A stretch of 7,046 nt of DNA from an uncultured Xanthobacteraceae bacterium. Lineage in GTDB: Bacteria; Pseudomonadota; Alphaproteobacteria; Rhizobiales; Xanthobacteraceae. The first letter of the stretch is position 1, and every line of letters begins with the position of its first letter. Under the pieces are notes generated by a model. It did not search any database. It saw nothing but the letters and a program-made list of their open reading frames with translations, and was not told where the DNA came from. Of the stretch, positions 6,248 through 7,046 are shown one piece after another. A program made the translations under genes and the position numbers. The stretch covers positions 1 through 7,046 of the forward strand of contig CATPBC010000307.1 in NCBI GenBank assembly GCA_955652195.1. Reading direction: 5' to 3'.

Positions 6248-6276
6248 TTGATACCTTGGGCCAGGCTTACGATTCT
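6248..6276 (+). promoter_or_regulatory. Possible promoter for the RcnB-like gene
   Basis: TTGATA (6248-6253) and GATTCT (6271-6276) are 17 bases apart. The -35 box is a five-of-six match, the -10 box only three of six. It would give a leader of about 60 bases before ATG 6344. Weak evidence. Confidence 0.27.
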
Positions 6277-6343
6277 TCCGCAGAGGATCACGATTTTGTC
6301 CGCAAGATTGGGCGCGCCTGGTGCCGGTGCGATCTTGGAAACG

Positions 6344-7027
6344 ATGTTAGCTGCAGTCCTGGCGGCCATCATGGCGCTAGCTCTGCCCGGCTCGGCTACG
6401 GCCCAGCACGATGAGGACCATCGCGGCAGCGGGCGTCCGCCGCCACAGCAGCATCCAGGAGGTGGTCCGCCGCCCAAGCCGTTTGTTGCGCCGCGCGGGC
6501 CGAACACCGGCGCGCCGCCGGGAGCGCAGATCATCACTCCCGGTCCGCATCCAGGAGGCGAGGGCATCCATCCCGGCATGCCGCCATCGGGAGCCGAAAT
6601 CGTGCGTCCGGGCGGACCGCATCCGGAGTTTGTCCGCCCCGGTGAACCGCATCCGGGGACCGAGTTTGTCCGGCCCGGTGAGCCGCATCCGGGCGCCGAG
6701 TTTATCCGGCCCGGTGAGCCGCATCCGCGAGTGGAAGGTGCCCGTCCCGGCGGGGCGCAGTTCTTTTATCGCGGCCGCGCGTTCGAGCGCGCCCGGAGTG
6801 CACCGTTTGTCTATCCGCCAGGTTGGGGCTATCGGCGCTGGGAAATCGGGGCGTTCCTGCCGCCGGTCTTCCTAGTGCGCGATTATTGGTACACCGATTG
6901 GGACCTGCTCGGCTTGCCGCCGCCGCCGCCCGACTATCAATGGGTGCGCTATGGGCCGGACCTGCTCCTGATCGATCTCACGAGCGGCGAAGTCGTCGAG
7001 GTCGTTTACGACGTGTTTTATTACTGA
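6344..7027 (+). CDS. Secreted RcnB-like protein with His/Pro-rich repeats
   Basis: A 227-residue protein. A signal peptide is suggested by the hydrophobic residues 2-16 and an Ala-Thr-Ala cleavage site (18-20, before Gln21), so it is likely periplasmic or exported; its n-region lacks Lys or Arg, which is unusual. Residues 21-139 are Pro/Gly/His-rich and include three perfect-register 12-residue units (EFVRPGEPHPGT type) at 95-106, 107-118 and 119-130, with a shorter diverged copy at 85-94. The C-terminal part (about 165-227) carries the RcnB-family signature LPPPPPDYQWVRYGPDLLLI (191-210) followed by DLTSGEVVEVVYDVFY. E. coli RcnB is a periplasmic protein linked to nickel/cobalt homeostasis; the same role here is only suggested by family and histidines. 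ATG 6344 is chosen for the signal peptide; the frame is open back to TTG 6248. Divergent from ffs. Confidence 0.85.
   Translation: MLAAVLAAIMALALPGSATAQHDEDHRGSGRPPPQQHPGGGPPPKPFVAPRGPNTGAPPGAQIITPGPHPGGEGIHPGMPPSGAEIVRPGGPHPEFVRPGEPHPGTEFVRPGEPHPGAEFIRPGEPHPRVEGARPGGAQFFYRGRAFERARSAPFVYPPGWGYRRWEIGAFLPPVFLVRDYWYTDWDLLGLPPPPPDYQWVRYGPDLLLIDLTSGEVVEVVYDVFYY
6626..6733 (+). repeat. Three in-frame 36-bp tandem repeats inside the RcnB-like gene
   Basis: Units at 6626-6661, 6662-6697 and 6698-6733 each encode a 12-residue block of the form E-F-(V/I)-R-P-G-E-P-H-P plus two variable residues. A shorter relative lies at 6596-6625, and a decayed one begins at 6734. The units differ mostly at third codon positions and at the last two codons, so the array is recent but already diverging. 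Confidence 0.9.
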
Positions 7028-7030
7028 GCA

Positions 7031-7044
7031 TCGGGTTCTCCCGA
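7031..7044 (+). terminator. Short hairpin after the RcnB-like gene, possibly a terminator stem
   Basis: TCGGG (7031-7035) and CCCGA (7040-7044) pair around a TTCT loop four bases after the stop codon. The window ends two bases later, so no T-tract can be seen. Confidence 0.3.
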
Positions 7045-7046
7045 CC

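Overview
The window looks like chromosomal DNA of an alphaproteobacterium, most likely of the order Hyphomicrobiales (Rhizobiales), near the Bradyrhizobium/Xanthobacteraceae branch. The evidence is the high G+C content, the gene order SRP RNA - dnaX - ybaB - recR, the alphaproteobacterial form of DnaX without a zinc module, a DUF1499 membrane protein, and a Ku gene preceded by an EcfG-type (general stress response) promoter. Genus cannot be fixed from sequence reading alone.

Left part (1-822). The N-terminal part of a Ku double-strand-break repair protein runs off the left edge on the minus strand. It is transcribed divergently from a small plus-strand gene of unknown function (453-698). The space between them holds a near-ideal EcfG promoter pointing at Ku and a plausible sigma-70-like promoter pointing at the small gene.

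Middle-left (823-2600). A DUF1499 protein with three predicted membrane helices (plus strand) and a metallo-beta-lactamase-fold hydrolase of the LACTB2-like type (minus strand) converge and overlap by 16 bp at their 3' ends.

Gap (2601-3088). About 485 bases without a convincing gene. It contains a terminator-like hairpin oriented to stop transcription coming from recR, and a G-rich 9-11-bp tandem repeat that fits the G-quadruplex pattern.

Right-centre (3086-6183, all minus strand). This block is read in the order ffs (SRP 4.5S RNA), dnaX (DNA polymerase III tau subunit), ybaB/ebfC (nucleoid-associated protein), recR (recombination mediator). ybaB and recR are coupled through a TGATG stop/start overlap. 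The block covers replication-clamp loading and RecFOR-type gap repair. Together with Ku at the left edge, the window carries two separate DNA repair functions, but nothing in the sequence links them into one system.

Right end (6344-7027, plus strand). A secreted, proline- and histidine-rich RcnB-like protein with a 12-residue tandem repeat is divergent from ffs. Overall this is mostly conserved housekeeping sequence. I see no mobile element, CRISPR array, tRNA or defence island. The points most worth checking are the stress promoter in front of Ku, the G-quadruplex-like repeat downstream of recR, and the His/Pro repeat in the RcnB-like protein.
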